Origin: Nocardiopsis dassonvillei subsp. dassonvillei DSM 43111
GTDB lineage: Bacteria > Actinomycetota > Actinomycetes > Streptosporangiales > Streptosporangiaceae
NCBI RefSeq assembly: GCF_000092985.1
Contig: NC_014211.1
Span: forward strand, 711,355-775,354
Direction: 5' to 3'
Length of the DNA: 64,000 bases
The stretch's first letter is position 1. Each line of letters opens with the position of its first letter. The notes under the pieces were generated by a model. The model had not been told where the DNA came from. It did not search any database and saw only the letters and a list, made by a program, of their open reading frames with translations. A program made the position numbers and the translations under genes. Positions 16,934-25,787 of the stretch are shown piece after piece.

Positions 16934-19129
16934 GTGAGTGAGATGGGAAACGGCAGCCTGGTCGCGGGCTTCCACTCCCTGGAGGTTCTGCACCGCGGGG
17001 CGGACTCGACCGTCTACCGGGCGCTGCGGGACGCGGACGGCGGTCCCGCCGTGGTGAAGGTGATGCGCGGCGCGGACGGCGAGGCCGAGGTCGAACGGCT
17101 GTGTGAGATCGCCGGGTTCCCGGGCGTGGTGCCGGTGCTCGGCCACGGGCGCACCTCCTCGGGGCGGCCCTTCGTCGCCATGGACCACTGTGCCGGCGGG
17201 GACTACGCGGCCCGCCTGCGCCTGCACCGTCCGCTGCCGGTGGAGGAGGTGGTGGGGGCGGGCCTGGCCGTGGCCGGGGCGCTGGAGGCGGTCCACGGCC
17301 GGGGCCTGCTGCACCACGGGGTGGAACCGGCGAACCTGCTGCTGTCGGGGGAGGAGGTCGTGCTCGCCGACGCGGGCGCGGTCCTGCCCACGGGTGCCGT
17401 CCCGCCTGCTGTCGGGCTGGACCCGGGTGCCCTGGCGTACGCACCCCCGGAGGCGCTGCGGGGCGAGCGGCCCTCGGAGGCCTCCGACGTCTACCGGCTG
17501 GCCGCGACGCTGTGGACGCTGCTGTCCGGACACCCGCCGTTCAGCGACGGGCAGCGGGGGATCGCCGATCCCTTCGACCACCGGGAGCGAGTGCTCGGTG
17601 CTCGGCCTCCGGGGTCGCCGCGCGCCGACCTGCCCGCGGCGCTGCGGGCCGCCCTCGACCGGGCGCTGGCCAAGGACCCGTCCGAGCGCTTCCCGAGCGC
17701 GGCCGAGTTCGCCGAGGCGCTGGCCGCTCCGGCGGCGGGCGTCCCCGGCGCGGCGGAGGAGGACGTCCGCACGGAGTCCGGCGCGCTTCCCCCGGAGGAG
17801 GGGACCGCACCGCCGCCCGGACACGCGGCGGCCGGTGAGGAGTCCTCCGGCCCCGCCGACCCGTGGTGGGGGAGCGGTCCGGGGACGGAGGAACCCCCGG
17901 CGGACGGCGGTGCCGCGGACGAGTGGTGGGGACAGGCCCCGACGTGGGGAGAGGACTCGGCGGACGACGGCTCCTCGGACGAGTGGTGGGGGCAGGCCCC
18001 GGAGCCGGGGGAGCCCCCGGTGGGCCAAGGCGTCGTTGACGGGTGGTCGGAGCGGGACCCGGTTCCGGACGAGGACCGGGCGGACGGCGCCGCTGACACG
18101 TGGCGGCGACAGGACCCGGAGCCGCTGGATGACGACACCGCGGACGCGTGGTGGGAGGAGGACCCGGCTGGCCGGGGTGCCGAGCCCGAGGCTGACAGGG
18201 CGACACCCGTGCGCTGGGACGCCGGGGAACCGGAGCGCCCGGAGGAGGCGCCGGCGGCCGCACCGCTGGCGGACGGCCCGCGCGAACCGGGGCTCGCACA
18301 GTGGATCCAGGCGGCGGGCGACGAACCGGAATCCCCCGGGGGCGAGCGGCCCGGAACCTCGGACCCGCACGCCGGAACGTCCGACGGCCCGCCCGTGGCG
18401 GAACGGCCCGAGGACCCCTGGGCCGGGCTGGACGCCTGGTCCGGTCCTCCACCGCGCCAGGTGGCCGCCCCCTCGGCTCCCCCCGTTCCCGCCGCCGAGC
18501 CCCCCGCCTTCGGCGGGCCTTCCGCCCTCGCCGGACCCCCCGTCTCCGCGCCCCGTCCCCCGACGGCCGACCCCTATGCCTTCCCGACTCCACAGCGGTC
18601 CGCAGCGCCCGGACAGACCTGGGCGCGGCCCGCGCGGTCCGGCCGGAGACGCCCCCTCGTCATCGCCGCCGTGGCGGCCTCGGCCCTGGCCCTCGCCACC
18701 GTGCTGGTCGGCGCGGTGGTCGTCCTGCTTCCGCTGGGAGGCGGAGGCCGGGAACAGGACGGTTCCGCGGGCGCGGAGGAGACCCAGGCCGGTCCGGAGT
18801 CGGCCCGGGGCCAGGAGGACGAACCGCCCGCGCCGCCCGCCGCGGTCAACGAGGAGGCCGCGCCCACCGACGTCCGACTGGAGGACTCCGGCGACACGGT
18901 GCTGCTGACCTGGACGGACAACAGCGGCGGCGCGGTCGCCCACCACGTCGTCGGCGGCCCCGTCGGTACCGTCTACGCCCCCCTCGCCGACGTGGGGCCC
19001 GGCGGGACCCGGGCCGAGGTGAGCGGGCTCGACGCCGACGAGGAGTACTGCTTCACCGTCATCGCGGTGGTCACCGTGGACGAGGTCGCCTACTCCGAGG
19101 AGGCGTGCACAGACCGAAGCGGCGGGTGA
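16934..19129 (+). CDS. Transmembrane pseudokinase with WWG repeats and Fn3-like tail
   Basis: 731 residues. The N-terminal 270 form a Ser/Thr-kinase fold: the ATP lysine is kept (VVKVM, Lys42), but the HRD loop reads HHGVEPANLL with Gly129 in place of the catalytic Asp, and DFG reads DAG (Asp146). The glycine loop is degenerate (LHRGADSTVY). A long acidic linker contains tandem WWG repeats. One transmembrane helix (about 575-600, VIAAVAASALALATVLVGAV) leads to an extracellular Fn3-like domain (about 640-730). It is the last gene of the MoxR operon. The GTG at 16934 follows GGAGAGG. Probably a regulatory scaffold (inference). Confidence 0.85.
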   Translation: MSEMGNGSLVAGFHSLEVLHRGADSTVYRALRDADGGPAVVKVMRGADGEAEVERLCEIAGFPGVVPVLGHGRTSSGRPFVAMDHCAGGDYAARLRLHRPLPVEEVVGAGLAVAGALEAVHGRGLLHHGVEPANLLLSGEEVVLADAGAVLPTGAVPPAVGLDPGALAYAPPEALRGERPSEASDVYRLAATLWTLLSGHPPFSDGQRGIADPFDHRERVLGARPPGSPRADLPAALRAALDRALAKDPSERFPSAAEFAEALAAPAAGVPGAAEEDVRTESGALPPEEGTAPPPGHAAAGEESSGPADPWWGSGPGTEEPPADGGAADEWWGQAPTWGEDSADDGSSDEWWGQAPEPGEPPVGQGVVDGWSERDPVPDEDRADGAADTWRRQDPEPLDDDTADAWWEEDPAGRGAEPEADRATPVRWDAGEPERPEEAPAAAPLADGPREPGLAQWIQAAGDEPESPGGERPGTSDPHAGTSDGPPVAERPEDPWAGLDAWSGPPPRQVAAPSAPPVPAAEPPAFGGPSALAGPPVSAPRPPTADPYAFPTPQRSAAPGQTWARPARSGRRRPLVIAAVAASALALATVLVGAVVVLLPLGGGGREQDGSAGAEETQAGPESARGQEDEPPAPPAAVNEEAAPTDVRLEDSGDTVLLTWTDNSGGAVAHHVVGGPVGTVYAPLADVGPGGTRAEVSGLDADEEYCFTVIAVVTVDEVAYSEEACTDRSGG
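17860..18165 (+). repeat. Degenerate 54-60 bp repeats encoding WWG/TW motifs
   Basis: Six units in the pseudokinase linker each end in an acidic residue plus a Trp-containing motif: DPWWGSG, DEWWGQAP, DEWWGQAP, DGWSERDP, DTWRRQDP and DAWWEEDP. Two of them (17917-17940 and 17977-18000) are exactly 60 bases apart and nearly identical. They form an acidic, tryptophan-bearing cytoplasmic linker. Confidence 0.75.
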
Positions 19130-19133
19130 ACCG

Positions 19134-19174
19134 CTCCGGGGACGCGGCGGCGGCCAGCCGACACGTCCCCGGAG
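19134..19174. terminator. Bidirectional hairpin between convergent operons
   Basis: A perfect 11-bp stem (CTCCGGGGACG/CGTCCCCGGAG) with a 19-base loop starts 5 bases after the pseudokinase stop and ends just before the stop of the convergent SapA-like gene. No U-tract, as is usual in GC-rich actinomycetes. Confidence 0.6.
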
Positions 19175-19179
19175 GTGGT

Positions 19180-19623
19180 TCAGGAACCGCAGTTGGTGCC
19201 GGTCAGGGTGGCCGACTGGTCGCCCACGGCCCCCGTGGTGTCCACGCAGATCCCCGGCGCGTGGACGTAGACGGGACCGGCGTACTGGTCGAAGGTTCCC
19301 GAGTCCCAGCTTCCCCCGCCGCTGCCGGACTGCCGGAGACCGACGTCCATGTACATGGTCCCGGCCGTGCCGACGGTCACGGCGCAGTTGTACCCGGTGG
19401 TGCCCTCGTAGTACAGGTAGACGGTCCCCAGACCGTTCGGGATCGCCGCCTGGTTGACGGTTTCGCTGTAGACCCCGTTGCCCTCGGGATGGCTGGCGTT
19501 GCACACCTGGGCGGGGTCCGCCCCCTGCGCGGTGGTGGCCGAGGACAGGACGAGGATCGACGCCACCGTGGCCAGTGCCGCCGTCGCCGTCCCGCATCTG
19601 CGCTTCCAGCTCTTCCTCGGCAC
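19180..19623 (-). CDS. SapA-like secreted protein
   Basis: 147 residues from a GTG (19623) with GGAGGAGG 5-6 bases upstream. A signal peptide (about 1-33) has a basic start (RKSWKRRCG), a hydrophobic core (ATVASILVLSSATTA) and probable cleavage after AQG-A. The mature domain holds CNASHPEG, GTVYLYYEG, NCAVTV, YAGPVYVHAPGICVDTTGAVG and a terminal NCGS. The pattern of paired cysteines and YAGPVYV...G-CVD matches proteins annotated as spore-associated protein A in Streptomyces. It is probably co-transcribed with the Fn3 protein (47-base gap). Function unknown; secreted or spore-surface location is inferred. Confidence 0.75.
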   Translation of the reverse strand: MPRKSWKRRCGTATAALATVASILVLSSATTAQGADPAQVCNASHPEGNGVYSETVNQAAIPNGLGTVYLYYEGTTGYNCAVTVGTAGTMYMDVGLRQSGSGGGSWDSGTFDQYAGPVYVHAPGICVDTTGAVGDQSATLTGTNCGS

Positions 19624-19670
19624 GGGCGCCTCCTCCGTGTGCTCTCCGGTTCCCGGCATGGACGTCGGCG

Positions 19671-21905
19671 TCATCTGAACTCCCGTGAGCAGCTCGCGGT
19701 ACTGGTCGTGCCGCTGTCGGCGGTGGCGCTCTCGGACGCCGCCAGCACGGTGAAGGAGTAGCAGCGCCCCGAGCCGCGCGGCTGGTAGGTGTAGGAGAGC
19801 TGTCCGCCCCCGGCCGCGGTGCCGGGCGTGCTCACCTCGCTCAGCGACCTGGAGCCGTCGCCGTGCGGCGTGATGGTGTACTGGGTCGCCCCCTCCACCT
19901 GTGACCAGGTGACCGTCACCGTGTCTCCGGAAGCGCTGAAGGAGACGCCGGCGGGCGCTCCGATCTCCTGGGTGGGCATGGTGAACGGGGCGCTCGTGGC
20001 GGACTCGCCGCTGACGCCCCCCGCGCCGCGCGCCGTCACGGTGAAGGTGTAGGTGCCGCCCGGCGCCAGCCCGGCGACCTCCACCGACGTGCCCGTGGAC
20101 GTGCGGTCGCTCACCGGGTCGGAGTCGGAGGAGGCGGAGACGAGGTAGTCCGCGGCCCCCTCGGCGGCCTCCCAGGACACGGTCACGCTGTCGCTTCCCG
20201 CCGCGGCGACGGCGACGCCGCTCGGCGCGCCGGGGGCCCGGGGGCTGGGAGTGACCTCCTCGGTCTGCGCCGCGGGACCGGTGCCGAAGGCGTTGGATGC
20301 CCGCACCCGGAAGCGGTAGGAGGTGCCGTTCTCCAGTCCGGTGATCGTGGCCTCCAGCTCCGAGCCGTCGACGGTCGTGCTGCCGCCCTGCCACGTGATG
20401 TCGTAGGTCTCCACGGGGGAGTCCGGGGAGTAGGCCTCCGGCCAGGACAGCGTGACCGATCCGTCCCCGGCGGTGAAGGAGACGGGTGTCGGAGCGCCCG
20501 GCGCCGTGCCCTCGTCCTCCTCCTCGCCGTCGTCCCGGGGGCTCTCCACGGCCGGGGCCCTGGGGGCGGCGCCGCCCTCGGTGCCGCCGGACTCCGGGGC
20601 GGTGGTGTCACCGGCGTCGGGCGCACCCGCGTCGGGCACGGGGGCGTCACCGGGCTCGGGCGCGGTGGTCCCGTCCGGGGCCGGTTCCCGGGGCGCGGGC
20701 TCGTCCTCGTCGGTCTCGCCGGGGCCGGGCGGCGGGGCGGTCTTGTCGATGACGGTGGCCCGGCCCCCGGGGTCGACGACCGCCGCCACCCCGGTGTCGG
20801 GTGAGTTGATGTACAGGCTGCCCTCGCGCGCCTCCAGCTCCAGCGGCCCCTCGGCACCGGGCAGGGTGATGGGGTTGAGCTCGTCCCCGGAGGGGCCGAA
20901 GACGCGCACCGCGCCCTCCTCGGGGAAGGGCACGTAGAAGCGGCCCTCGTAGGGGACGGCGGTGCCGCCGCCCTCACGGCCGGTGGAGAAGTGGTCCACG
21001 CCCGCCGACCCGGTGGGGTCGGACACGGTGACGACGTCGCCGGAGCCGGGCAGCGTCACGGCGGCCAGGTCGCCCCGGGTGCGCGGCGGTACCTCGGCGC
21101 CCTCCAGCGGGACGGGAGAGGTGATGGTCCGGGACTCGCCACCGTTGCGGACGGCGACCATGCGGTCGCCGTTCCGGTCGACCGCGAGCACGCCGTCGTC
21201 GAGGACCGTGACGGCGATGTCGGCGCCGGGGTCGGCCACCGACGCGGTCTGCGTGATGACGGCCTCCTCGGCCTCGACCCGGATTCCGACGACCGTGCCC
21301 TGGGTGGGCACCCCCAGCCAGAGGGTGTCGGAGTCGTCGAAGGCCCCGCCGACCAGCGGGGCCGGGATCCTCAGGGACGGTCCGGTCGGCTGGAGGGTCG
21401 CGGGGTCCACCGCCTTGACCTCACCGCTGGCGCGGTCGATGACCACCGCGGCCTCCTCGCCCAGCGCGAGGCCGAAGTCGCCGCCGGTGCCGAGTTCGAG
21501 CACACCGGAGAACCCCATCTCCCGCAGGTCCACCGAAGTCACCCGGCCGGTCTCGGGGTCGTGGAGCAGGAGGTAGTCGTCGTTCTGGGTGACCTGGACG
21601 GGGCGTCCGGCGGAGCCGGGCAGCGCGGCGACGAGGTCGATCCGCGCGTTGTCGCCGTTGACGCGGAAGCTCTCGCCCGCGGGGCTGTCCCAGAGCCACA
21701 CGGCGCCGTCGGACATCTCGTCCGCACGGCCCATGGCCCCGGCGCCGAGCGCGGTGCTGAGCAGGCCCGCGGCCAGGAGCGAGATCATCAGGCCCGGGGC
21801 GCTGGAGCGGGTGCGGCGCCAGAGCGCCGAGGCCGCGCGCCGCACGGGGGAGGGGCGGGGCTTCGGCGCGGGATCCGTCGGGGGTGCGGTGGGCTGGTCC
21901 ACCAT
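19671..21905 (-). CDS. Membrane-anchored propeller-like protein with three Fn3 domains
   Basis: 744 residues. A cytoplasmic Pro-rich N-terminus is followed by one transmembrane helix (about 34-58). A repeat-rich extracellular region follows (about 65-430), made of short strands (VDLREMGFSGVLEL, AVVIDRASGEVKAVD, VLDDGVLAVDRNGDRMVAV) typical of a beta-propeller. Then come a Pro/Thr/Asp linker and three Fn3 domains (about 510-744). The ATG at 21905 has AAGGGAG 7 bases upstream. It faces the MoxR/pseudokinase operon. Fn3-propeller proteins recur beside such operons in actinobacteria, and an envelope sensor or adhesion role is plausible but unproven. Confidence 0.8.
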   Translation of the reverse strand: MVDQPTAPPTDPAPKPRPSPVRRAASALWRRTRSSAPGLMISLLAAGLLSTALGAGAMGRADEMSDGAVWLWDSPAGESFRVNGDNARIDLVAALPGSAGRPVQVTQNDDYLLLHDPETGRVTSVDLREMGFSGVLELGTGGDFGLALGEEAAVVIDRASGEVKAVDPATLQPTGPSLRIPAPLVGGAFDDSDTLWLGVPTQGTVVGIRVEAEEAVITQTASVADPGADIAVTVLDDGVLAVDRNGDRMVAVRNGGESRTITSPVPLEGAEVPPRTRGDLAAVTLPGSGDVVTVSDPTGSAGVDHFSTGREGGGTAVPYEGRFYVPFPEEGAVRVFGPSGDELNPITLPGAEGPLELEAREGSLYINSPDTGVAAVVDPGGRATVIDKTAPPPGPGETDEDEPAPREPAPDGTTAPEPGDAPVPDAGAPDAGDTTAPESGGTEGGAAPRAPAVESPRDDGEEEDEGTAPGAPTPVSFTAGDGSVTLSWPEAYSPDSPVETYDITWQGGSTTVDGSELEATITGLENGTSYRFRVRASNAFGTGPAAQTEEVTPSPRAPGAPSGVAVAAAGSDSVTVSWEAAEGAADYLVSASSDSDPVSDRTSTGTSVEVAGLAPGGTYTFTVTARGAGGVSGESATSAPFTMPTQEIGAPAGVSFSASGDTVTVTWSQVEGATQYTITPHGDGSRSLSEVSTPGTAAGGGQLSYTYQPRGSGRCYSFTVLAASESATADSGTTSTASCSREFR

Positions 21906-22373
21906 GCAGGGCTCCCTTGTGCGTGTGGCTCGTGATCCCGTCCACAGGGAGGCGCCCACCGCGACGGGGTTCGGGTCTGGCGGTGAAATCGGCGGCCGGA
22001 GGGAGGGCAGGGGCACCAGAGGTGTACCAGGGTCACGACGATTCCGTCAATGTCCTTACGTGCCGCCCGAAGACACCCCAAAAGGTACGGAGACGGGTCT
22101 CCGCGGCCCGACGTGTCCGATCGGCGGCACCACGCCGCTCCCGCGGCGGCCCGGGCCCGCGCGTCGCCCGAGGTGGTGGAGTCCTCCGCCTCTGACCAGG
22201 GCGGTCGCCGCCTTCGGTCGGCCGACCCGGGAAGGCGTCACCGGGACCGGCTAGGATTCACCCCACATCCCCCCGTCACGCCCACAGCGCACCTTTTCCC
22301 CTGCCCTGGAGAAGGGCGCGGGCTCACCGCGCACCTCATCCCCACTCCAGACGAGGCCTGTGAGACGACAGCC
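21906..22373. promoter_or_regulatory. Divergent promoter region, Fn3 protein / kinase
   Basis: 468 bases with no supported gene. A leftward promoter is suggested by TTGACG (22050-22045) and TACACC (22026-22021) separated by 18 bases, giving a leader of about 100 bases for the Fn3 gene. A rightward TAGGAT (22252-22257) could serve the kinase gene, but I see no matching -35. Confidence 0.4.
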
Positions 22374-24002
22374 GTGAGTACGCACCCCTCAGCCGTCACG
22401 CTCCCCGCGACCGCGACCGCCCTGACCTCCACCGACCCCGCGCGGATCGGTCCCTACCGGACCCTCGGGCGCCTGGGCTCCGGCGGTATGGGTGTCGTGT
22501 ACGCGGCCCTCGACCGGAACGGCGCGCTCGTCGCGGTCAAGCTCATCCACCCCGAGTACTCCGCCGACGACGAGTTCCGGGCGCGGTTCGCGCGCGAGGT
22601 GCGGCTGCTGGGCCGGGTGGGCGGAGCCTGCGCGGTGCCGCTGCTGGCCGCCGACACCGAGGCCGAGCGCCCCTGGCTGGCCACCCCGTTGGTGCGCGGG
22701 ATGACGCTCAGCGCCTACACGCGCGCGCACGGGCCCCTGGGCGGATGGCTGCTGATCGGACTGGCCGCCGGAGTGGCCGAGGCGCTCGCCCAGATCCACG
22801 AGATCGGCATCGCCCACCGCGACCTCAAGCCCGCCAACGTCATCCTGTCGCCCGAGGGACCCCGTGTCCTGGACTTCGGCGTGGCCCGCGCGATCGACCA
22901 GACCGCGCTGACCCGCACCGGGTCCGTGCTGGGCTCGCCCGGCTGGATCAGCCCCGCCCACTACCGCGGCGAACCCCCCAGCACCGCCGACGACGTCTTC
23001 GCCTGGGGTGCGCTGGTCTCCTACGCGGCGACCGGGCGCCCGCCGTTCGGCACCGGCGACCCGGCGGCCGTCGCGCACCGGGTGATCAGCGGCGAACCCG
23101 ACACCGCGGGTTTCACCGGCCCCCTCGCGGACCTGGCCGCACGCGCGCTCAGCAAGGAGGCGTCCGAGCGGCCGACCGCGCTGGAGCTGGTCGGCGGCGT
23201 GATCGCGGCGGGCGACCCGAGGCGCTCCCACACCCCGCCGGACTCCGCCGCGGAGGCGGGCGGCGTCATGGCCACCGTCGTCGACCACCAGTGGCAGGGC
23301 GTGCGGACCGCACCCGAGCGCGAGTTCCCGGTGGCCCCCGAGAGGCGGGGCGGAGCCGGGAGGACGCTGACCGTCGTCGGCGCCGCCCTGGGCGCCCTCG
23401 TCCTGCTCGCGGGACTGGGCTTCGGCGGCGTCGCCCTGGCCGCCAACTGGGACTCCCTGCCCGTCGCCGCCTGGTTCGGGGACGAGCCGACCGGGACGGC
23501 CGAGGCGCGGCAGGCCGCCGGGGAGCAGCAGAACCCGGAACGCGGACACCAGGAGCGGCCGGACGGCGCCTCCTCCGAGGAGCCCTCCGCGAGCCCCTCC
23601 GACGAGGCGTCCCAGAGCGCTGAGGACGAGGGGGATTCCGGCGGCGGGTCCACCACCACGACGGCCACGGTGGGCGCCGGGGTGGGCGCGAGCGGAACGC
23701 GCCCACCGGGCGAGCACGTCGTGGCCTTCCAGACCCCCGGCGGTTCGGGGCAGTACGCCGTGCTCGACGGCGCCACGGTGGTGTGCGCGTGGAGCTTCTG
23801 CCAGAGCCAGGGCGGATCGGTCGGCGACGGCGGCGCCGGTTCGGTCGCCTCCACCCCCTCGGCCCTGACCGGCTACGTCAACCAGGGCAGCCGCGTCATC
23901 ACCGCCGAGGTCACCTACACCACCGGCGCCGACGGCACCGTCACCATCACCCGCCTGGTGGAGCGGCACAGCACCAGCGGCACGGGCACCCCGCCGTGGT
24001 AG
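22374..24002 (+). CDS. Transmembrane Ser/Thr protein kinase (PknB-like catalytic domain)
   Basis: 542 residues. The kinase domain (about 27-280) has an intact glycine loop (GRLGSGGMGVVY), Lys56 in AVKLI, HRDLKPAN (Asp150) and DFG (Asp167), so it should be active. A juxtamembrane segment is followed by one transmembrane helix (about 340-362). The extracellular part begins with a Ser/Glu/Thr-rich stalk and ends in a domain of about 90 residues with two cysteines (VVCAWSFCQSQGG) unlike PASTA repeats. The GTG start at 22374 was chosen by domain length; the ribosome site is weak. The SapA-like gene starts 29 bases downstream. Confidence 0.9.
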   Translation: MSTHPSAVTLPATATALTSTDPARIGPYRTLGRLGSGGMGVVYAALDRNGALVAVKLIHPEYSADDEFRARFAREVRLLGRVGGACAVPLLAADTEAERPWLATPLVRGMTLSAYTRAHGPLGGWLLIGLAAGVAEALAQIHEIGIAHRDLKPANVILSPEGPRVLDFGVARAIDQTALTRTGSVLGSPGWISPAHYRGEPPSTADDVFAWGALVSYAATGRPPFGTGDPAAVAHRVISGEPDTAGFTGPLADLAARALSKEASERPTALELVGGVIAAGDPRRSHTPPDSAAEAGGVMATVVDHQWQGVRTAPEREFPVAPERRGGAGRTLTVVGAALGALVLLAGLGFGGVALAANWDSLPVAAWFGDEPTGTAEARQAAGEQQNPERGHQERPDGASSEEPSASPSDEASQSAEDEGDSGGGSTTTTATVGAGVGASGTRPPGEHVVAFQTPGGSGQYAVLDGATVVCAWSFCQSQGGSVGDGGAGSVASTPSALTGYVNQGSRVITAEVTYTTGADGTVTITRLVERHSTSGTGTPPW

Positions 24003-24031
24003 GGGCCGGAACCCGAAACGACGGGAGAGAC

Positions 24032-24433
24032 ATGCCGAAGACCCTCGTACGCGGGACCGCCGCCGTGGCGGGCCTGGCCCTGACCATGGCGGTGGGCACC
24101 CCCGTGCCCGCCACCGCCGCCTCCTACGGGGGCCAGTGCGGGAGCGGATACGGGGTGGTCAACGAGGCCTCCGTCAACGGGGGCACCGTCTTCCTCACCT
24201 ACAACAACTCCAACGGCCGCAACTGCGTCGTCGTGGTGCGGACCGACCCGGGCAGCGCCGTCAACATGGACGCGGCCCTCAAACGCAGCGACTCCACCTC
24301 CTGGGACACCGACCCGGGCGACTGGACGGAGTACGCGGGCCCGGTCTACGCCGACGCCGCCGGCCACTGCGTGGACTGGGGCGGCGTGGTCGGCGACGAA
24401 TGGGTCCTGCGCAACGGCACCAACTGCGGCTGA
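24032..24433 (+). CDS. SapA-like secreted protein, second copy
   Basis: 133 residues with a classical signal peptide (MPKTLVRG, hydrophobic core, probable cleavage ATA-A near residue 29). The mature domain has CGSGYGVVNEA, GGTVFLTYNNSNGRNCVVVV, YAGPVYADAAGHCVDWGG and a terminal NCG, closely following the spore-associated protein A pattern. It is a paralogue of the protein at 19180-19623. The ATG follows GGGAGAGAC. It is 29 bases after the active kinase gene and 20 bases before the sulfotransferase, so all three are probably one transcript. Confidence 0.8.
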   Translation: MPKTLVRGTAAVAGLALTMAVGTPVPATAASYGGQCGSGYGVVNEASVNGGTVFLTYNNSNGRNCVVVVRTDPGSAVNMDAALKRSDSTSWDTDPGDWTEYAGPVYADAAGHCVDWGGVVGDEWVLRNGTNCG

Positions 24434-24453
24434 CACAACAGGAGAGGGCGCTT

Positions 24454-25692
24454 GTGAACGTGCACCACCCGTGGTGGATGAACCCGGTCAACACCCTGCT
24501 CAGACCCTTCGACAACAGCCTGGGGGCGGCCGAGGGCGCCTTCGACGCCATGCTGGCGGAGGCCTCCGCCAGCAGCGGGCTCCCCTGGCCCTCCGACGAA
24601 CCCTTCCTCTCGGACACGCGCGTGCTCCACGACGCCTGGCAGGCGGTGCCCGGCGTCACCCCGATCGGCCGGATCGGCCTGCGGGGAGAGGTCCGGCGGC
24701 GGCTGGAGACGCGCCTGCGCATGCTCCACCTGCTCGACGCCAACCCGGAGGTCGCGGCCCAGCCCGTCGAGCGGCCGGTGTTCATCACCGGACTGCCCAG
24801 GACGGGCACGACGTTCGGCCACGGCCTCCTGGCCCAGCACGTCCGGGCCCGCGCCCCGCGGCTGTGGGAGATGCTGAGCCCGGTCCCCGACACGGGCAGG
24901 CCCGGGGAGCGCACCGTGGGCAGGCGCGAGCGCCTCGCGCTGGCGCGGAGGCTGGTCCGGGGCATGGACGCCATGGGACCCGGGTTCCAGACCATCCACC
25001 CCATGCACCCGCTCGAACCCGAGGAGTGCGTCTTCCTCCTGCCGCAGGGGATGTTCTTCCACGTCCGCGCCGCCTCCCCGGACTACCGCGCCTGGGTCGA
25101 GGGGCGCGACGCCACCCCCGACTACGCCTACCTCAAACAGCAGCTCCAGGCGTTGCAGTGGAAGCGGCCCGCGCGCCGCTGGGTGCTCAAGTCGCCCCTG
25201 CACCTGCTCAGCCTGGACGCCCTGCTCAACGTCTTCCCCGACGCGGTGGTCGTCATGACCGACCGCGACCCGGCGCGGGCCATGGCGTCGTGGGCCAGCC
25301 TGACCGAGACCTCGATGCGCATCCACAACAGCGACGTGGACCCGCACTGGATCGGCCGGGAGTGGCTGGGGATCTGGGCGGCGGGAGCCGAACGGGCCCG
25401 CCGCGTGCGCCGCGAGCACGGTCCGGAACGCTTCCTGGACCTGCCCTACGGCGAGCTGACCTCCGACCCGCTCGGGGCGGCCGAACGCGTCTGGAGCGGC
25501 CTCGGCGAGGACTTCGACCCCGACACCCGGGCCCGCACGCTCGCCTACACGCGCGCGGACCGGCGCAGGAACCCGGGCGGCCACCGGTACGACCTGGAGT
25601 ACTACGGCCTCACCGCCGAGGAGGTGCACGCGGCGTTCGGCCCGGACCCGACCGGCGCCGAGGCGGCCCGCGCGGGAGGAGGCGGGACCTGA
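24454..25692 (+). CDS. Sulfotransferase-family protein
   Basis: 412 residues. The PAPS 5'-phosphosulfate loop is PVFITGLPRTGTT (108-120) and the 3'-phosphate region is VVVMTDRDPARAMASWASL, as in the sulfotransferase_3 family. No signal peptide or membrane segment, so cytoplasmic. The GTG at 24454 is preceded by GGAGAGGG. The acceptor cannot be deduced; lipids, carbohydrates and secondary metabolites are all possible. It sits at the end of the kinase/SapA-like unit. Confidence 0.85.
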   Translation: MNVHHPWWMNPVNTLLRPFDNSLGAAEGAFDAMLAEASASSGLPWPSDEPFLSDTRVLHDAWQAVPGVTPIGRIGLRGEVRRRLETRLRMLHLLDANPEVAAQPVERPVFITGLPRTGTTFGHGLLAQHVRARAPRLWEMLSPVPDTGRPGERTVGRRERLALARRLVRGMDAMGPGFQTIHPMHPLEPEECVFLLPQGMFFHVRAASPDYRAWVEGRDATPDYAYLKQQLQALQWKRPARRWVLKSPLHLLSLDALLNVFPDAVVVMTDRDPARAMASWASLTETSMRIHNSDVDPHWIGREWLGIWAAGAERARRVRREHGPERFLDLPYGELTSDPLGAAERVWSGLGEDFDPDTRARTLAYTRADRRRNPGGHRYDLEYYGLTAEEVHAAFGPDPTGAEAARAGGGGT

Positions 25693-25728
25693 GGGGACGC
25701 GTCCGTGCCACCCGGCCCGGGCCGGGCT

Positions 25729-25752
25729 CGCGTCCGCGCCGTCGCGGACGCG
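25729..25752. terminator. 10-bp hairpin after the sulfotransferase gene
   Basis: Perfect inverted repeat CGCGTCCGCG / CGCGGACGCG with a 4-base loop, 36 bases after the sulfotransferase stop and 35 bases beyond the end of the convergent DUF4184 gene. It probably stops transcription from both sides. Confidence 0.6.
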
Positions 25753-25787
25753 GCGACCTTCCGGACGGCCGCCGCGACCGCGTGGCG

